A DNA stretch of 64,000 nucleotides, from contig JBLNDJ010000025.1 of the NCBI GenBank assembly GCA_050261515.1, positions 4,294-68,293 of the forward strand, read 5' to 3'. Position numbers and translations under genes: made by a program. Under the pieces are notes generated by a model. The model saw only the letters and a list, made by a program, of their open reading frames with translations, ran no database searches and had not been told where the DNA came from. The DNA comes from JBLNDJ01 sp050261515. Its GTDB lineage: Bacteria; Acidobacteriota; Terriglobia; Bryobacterales; Bryobacteraceae. Positions 61,965-64,000 of this stretch are shown here, piece after piece (the stretch's first letter is position 1; every line of letters starts with the position of its first letter).

Positions 61965-62354
61965 GTGGCGAGAGATTCAGGCAGAAGACTGTCTCGCGAG
62001 GAAGTCGAGGTCATCCTGCGTCGCGCCCGCGCGGACTTCAACGCAGACGGTTTCGTGGTTGGCAGTCCGTTGCACACCTCCCAAGATTTTCAAGAGCTTG
62101 AGCTGTTTTCCCACGAAGAGCAATTAGACGCTATCGGGAGCGTGCTCGATGAGATTGCCGCCTGCAATTATTGCGGTCCACACCCCCCTGACCACCTGTC
62201 CAAAGAGCCAAAGTGTCGTGGTGCTCGGATGGTCCAGTTCGCTTGGCATTCGGAATGCTTTGATGGAAGGCGGATGTACGTGAAATTCTGCTTGAAGGAT
62301 TGTCGCTTCGTCCTTCTCAGGATTCACCCAGACTACAAGAAGGGAACACGATGA
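61965..62354 (+). CDS. Putative toxin, MqsR/DUF4258-like
   Basis: A 129-residue protein with GTG start; GAGGA lies 9 bp upstream. The C-terminal half (RMVQFAWHSECFDGRRMYVK, then CRFVLLRIHPDYKK) resembles the beta-sheet end of MqsR/DUF4258 toxins of the RelE superfamily, and the N-terminal helix has EEVEVILRRARADF. Cys residues C..C near 87-92 are an extra. These toxins cleave mRNA. The gene overlaps the antitoxin gene by 4 nt (ATGA). Family call is by pattern only. Confidence 0.6.
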   Translation: MARDSGRRLSREEVEVILRRARADFNADGFVVGSPLHTSQDFQELELFSHEEQLDAIGSVLDEIAACNYCGPHPPDHLSKEPKCRGARMVQFAWHSECFDGRRMYVKFCLKDCRFVLLRIHPDYKKGTR

Positions 62355-62839
62355 ACTGTTTTGTTTGCGATGACGGCACACTGACTACCCGACTCGCGGA
62401 CGTTGAGGGAGAGATCAAAGGAGAGAAGTACAGAGTTCATGTCAGTGCGCTTGTGTGTGACAAGTGCGGACACGTTGCGATGGAGGGATCCGACGCGTCG
62501 GAGTTCATGCGGCGACTGGCGGACGCTTATCGGCGCGCGCATAATCTCCTTACAAGCGAGGAGATTAGACGCATCCGCGGAGGCATGAGTCAGCAGCGCT
62601 TTGCCAAAGCGCTAGGCGTTGGCGTAGCCAGCGTCAAACGTTGGGAGTTGGGATTGGTTCAGGAAGAGCGAAATAACGCTCTGATTCTCGAATTCGCTCG
62701 GGGGGCCAATCGAGGATGGATTTTTGAGTCCGAGAGTGCGTGCAGCACAGAGCCCAGACCCCTAATGGAGGGGGCTGGCCTGTGGTCGTGTTGCCACAGT
62801 CCTCCACCAATGACCCGAGTGACGGGGCTTTGTCACTAA
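62351..62839 (+). CDS. MqsA-like antitoxin with zinc finger, HTH and C-terminal tail
   Basis: A 162-residue protein. The YgiT/MqsA-type zinc finger is made of CFVC (C3, C6) and CDKCG near residue 37. The HTH-XRE domain reads MSQQRFAKALGVGVASVKRW. After about residue 125 comes a tail of 35 residues with Trp/Leu/Cys (SESACSTEPRPL, GLWSCC) that is absent from ordinary MqsA (131 residues) and fits a chaperone-addiction segment. It should bind the toxin and the operator palindrome. Start ATG 62351 overlaps the toxin stop. Confidence 0.8.
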   Translation: MNCFVCDDGTLTTRLADVEGEIKGEKYRVHVSALVCDKCGHVAMEGSDASEFMRRLADAYRRAHNLLTSEEIRRIRGGMSQQRFAKALGVGVASVKRWELGLVQEERNNALILEFARGANRGWIFESESACSTEPRPLMEGAGLWSCCHSPPPMTRVTGLCH

Positions 62840-62849
62840 AGGTAAGAAC

Positions 62850-63425
62850 TTGTACCCAATGATAATCTCACAAGAACCCGAAGAAATCCGAAAAGCCATC
62901 GCGCTTCAAACGAACTGTGAACTGGTGCGGGTGGTACTGCGCAGTTGCCGTGCTTCCGTCGAAAGCACGGAAGTAATGGATCGAAGCGCGACGTCCTTTC
63001 GACTTTCTCACGCCTCTTCAGCAAATCCTGTCCTTAACGGAGTACTACGAATACAAGTCAACTTCAGCGTCCACGGTGAGAACAATGCCGACCCACCCGT
63101 GCGGCTGTTTCTTCTGGAATGTGCATTTGATTTGGACTATGAACTTCACGAGAAGTCCTTCGAACCGAGTCCTGAATCGGTGACAGCGTTCAAGGATGGC
63201 AACGCGGTGTTCAACTGCTGGCCGTACGCTCGTGAATTCGTCCACAACCTTACTGCTCGAATGGGGTTGGACCTCCCCCCCCTGCCCTTCCTTCGTATCG
63301 TCCCTAAGCAGGCCGCCGCACAGACAGAGCCAGTCAAAGGCGAATCAAAACCGCACACCGCTAAGGGACAATCTCGCAGAGTTCGTAAGACCGTCCAATC
63401 AGCAGAAGAACTCCCTGGGGAATAA
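62850..63425 (+). CDS. SecB-like chaperone of a toxin-antitoxin module
   Basis: A 191-residue protein with the SecB fold: a beta core (VLRIQVNFSVHG, VRLFLLECAFDLDYEL) and the signature helix NCWPYAREFVHNLTARMGL followed by LPPLPFLRIVP, as in SecB (PYARE...LPPL). TTG 62850 fits AAAGG seven bases before; ATG 62859 is an alternative. It lies 10 bp after the antitoxin gene, the order of known toxin-antitoxin-chaperone systems, and would fold and protect the antitoxin. The C-terminal basic tail is longer than in SecB. Confidence 0.78.
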   Translation: MYPMIISQEPEEIRKAIALQTNCELVRVVLRSCRASVESTEVMDRSATSFRLSHASSANPVLNGVLRIQVNFSVHGENNADPPVRLFLLECAFDLDYELHEKSFEPSPESVTAFKDGNAVFNCWPYAREFVHNLTARMGLDLPPLPFLRIVPKQAAAQTEPVKGESKPHTAKGQSRRVRKTVQSAEELPGE

Positions 63426-63457
63426 TGTCGCGTTCGGTGTCTATCCTGATTAGAAAC

Positions 63458-63892
63458 CTAACGTGTGCGGGTCAATAAACTCCCGACTGCTGCGCTGACG
63501 AGGGTGTCACTCCTGCCGCTCCGCTCCCTCCCACCCTCCTCGTGTCCGCATCTCGCTGCGGCGCGGCAATTTCCTCCAACACCCCGCCGTTTCGCCTCCA
63601 TACGGACCTGGGAGTACCGCGACAGCGCCGGCCCTGGGAACAGTCCGTGAACAAGATGGGCCTGCTCCCCCGCCTCAGACCGCAATGCTGTACAGCGTCC
63701 CCGCCTCGCCCGCCAGAAGCGGTCGTGCAGGTCGCGGCAGTAGTCGAGCGCGGCCGCCCGCCCGAGGAAGTCGGCAGCGATCCTCACTCCGGGCGCATCG
63801 AGGGATCGCCGCGCGAGGGCTGCGCGATCGCCGTCCTCGATCATCTCGTGGCACGCTTCGCATGCGAGCCAGTCCCCGACCTCGGGGGACAC
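63458..63892 (-). CDS. Small conserved protein, perhaps disrupted
   Basis: The start of the frame carries GDWLACEACHEMIEDGDRAA and ALDYCRDLHDRFWRARRG, which recall a small bacterial protein family with a CxxC and a helical core. Sequence after residue about 70 looks like run-on. The 5' end runs into the tandem repeats at 63886-63932, so an insertion may have cut off the true start. Confidence 0.4.
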   Translation of the reverse strand: MSPEVGDWLACEACHEMIEDGDRAALARRSLDAPGVRIAADFLGRAAALDYCRDLHDRFWRARRGRCTALRSEAGEQAHLVHGLFPGPALSRYSQVRMEAKRRGVGGNCRAAARCGHEEGGRERSGRSDTLVSAAVGSLLTRTR

Positions 63893-63932
63893 TTGAAAAC
63901 CGGCCAATGAGGGACACCTCAAAACCGGCCAA
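63886..63932. repeat. Tandem 22-bp repeats, IS21-like element end
   Basis: GGGACAC-TTG-AAAACCGGCCAA and GGGACAC-CTC-AAAACCGGCCAA, matching at 20 of 22 positions with a 25-bp period. IS21-family elements carry several 20-bp repeats like these at each end as transposase sites. No transposase is in the window. Confidence 0.5.
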
Positions 63933-63953
63933 CGGGCGTTAGGCAGGACAGCT

Positions 63954-64000
63954 TCATTTATACCCCACCGGAATCTTTTCCGGCAAATACTTCTTCACGT
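63954..64000 (-). CDS. C-terminal end of a gene that leaves the window
   Basis: The minus strand reads VKKYLPEKIPVGYK then TGA (63954-63956). Fifteen codons are too few to name a family. It would be the 3' end of a gene that extends beyond 64000. Confidence 0.35.
   Translation of the reverse strand, partial: VKKYLPEKIPVGYK

Noticed and set aside
1..64000. CRISPR arrays
   Set aside because: No array of regularly spaced identical repeats was seen; the short tandem repeats found have two or three units or are in coding DNA.

Overview
This GC-rich, gene-dense window reads like the chromosome of an Acidobacteriota member, most likely from the Bryobacter/Solibacter side. Pointers are two very large MacB/FtsX-type permeases of the acidobacterial duplicated orphan permease (ADOP) kind, one with a PadR regulator. 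Others are a VWA protein of the type common in that phylum, a secreted BNR-repeat protein and many signal-peptide TPR or beta-barrel proteins. This assignment is inference from gene content; no rRNA is present.

Positions 1-35.9 kb are ordinary core chromosome. They hold a LytS/LytTR-type two-component pair, smc, an aldo/keto reductase, a beta-hydroxyacid dehydrogenase and two PLP aminotransferases. A compact minus-strand operon phoH-ybeY-CBS protein-era follows, then an MFS-RimI pair, an OmpA-like protein, a VWA protein, a thiolase with an OB-fold partner, an ECF sigma/anti-sigma pair, an acetylxylan esterase and a CoA-transferase. Many genes are coupled by 4-nt ATGA overlaps.

A tRNA-Pro gene (35943-36020) opens an accessory region. 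Its 3' 46 bp are repeated exactly, but inverted, at 60671-60716. Both copies carry pairs of an 8-bp repeat (GGGTCCAA) spaced 11 bp apart, as expected for integrase arm sites, so these look like the left and right junctions of one kind of tRNA-integrated element, later rearranged by an inversion. No integrase is visible. Between them lie an ADOP permease with PadR (36.3-39.3 kb), a decayed tailed-phage head module (39.6-45.4 kb), a stress-tolerance cluster (45.6-57.6 kb) and a second ADOP permease (58.0-60.5 kb).

The phage remnant keeps a ParB-methyltransferase, the terminase subunits, a gpW-like protein and a decoration protein. Portal and prohead protease are collapsed into one deletion scar and the major capsid gene is cut off. 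The stress cluster combines DUF2267, a LigD polymerase with flanking LigD debris, a two-BON-domain protein, Hsp20, HdeD, ClpB, a CbpM/MerR-like protein, a rhomboid protease, an SDH-type membrane serine protease, a thioredoxin-reductase-like flavoprotein without the CxxC motif, and a baeRF-type protein. It also carries a deleted second copy of hsp20-hdeD. Together these suggest protein and envelope quality control under heat, acid or oxidative stress.

The right end (60.7-64 kb) has lower GC and is mobile in character: a ribbon-helix-helix protein, gene debris, and an operon that looks like a toxin-antitoxin-chaperone (TAC) module. That operon encodes an MqsR/DUF4258-like toxin, a zinc-finger/HTH MqsA-like antitoxin with a C-terminal extension, and a SecB-like chaperone, behind a promoter with a perfect 16-bp palindromic operator. 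Tandem 22-bp repeats resembling an IS21-type end follow. The TAC module and the stress cluster are the most interesting systems in the window.
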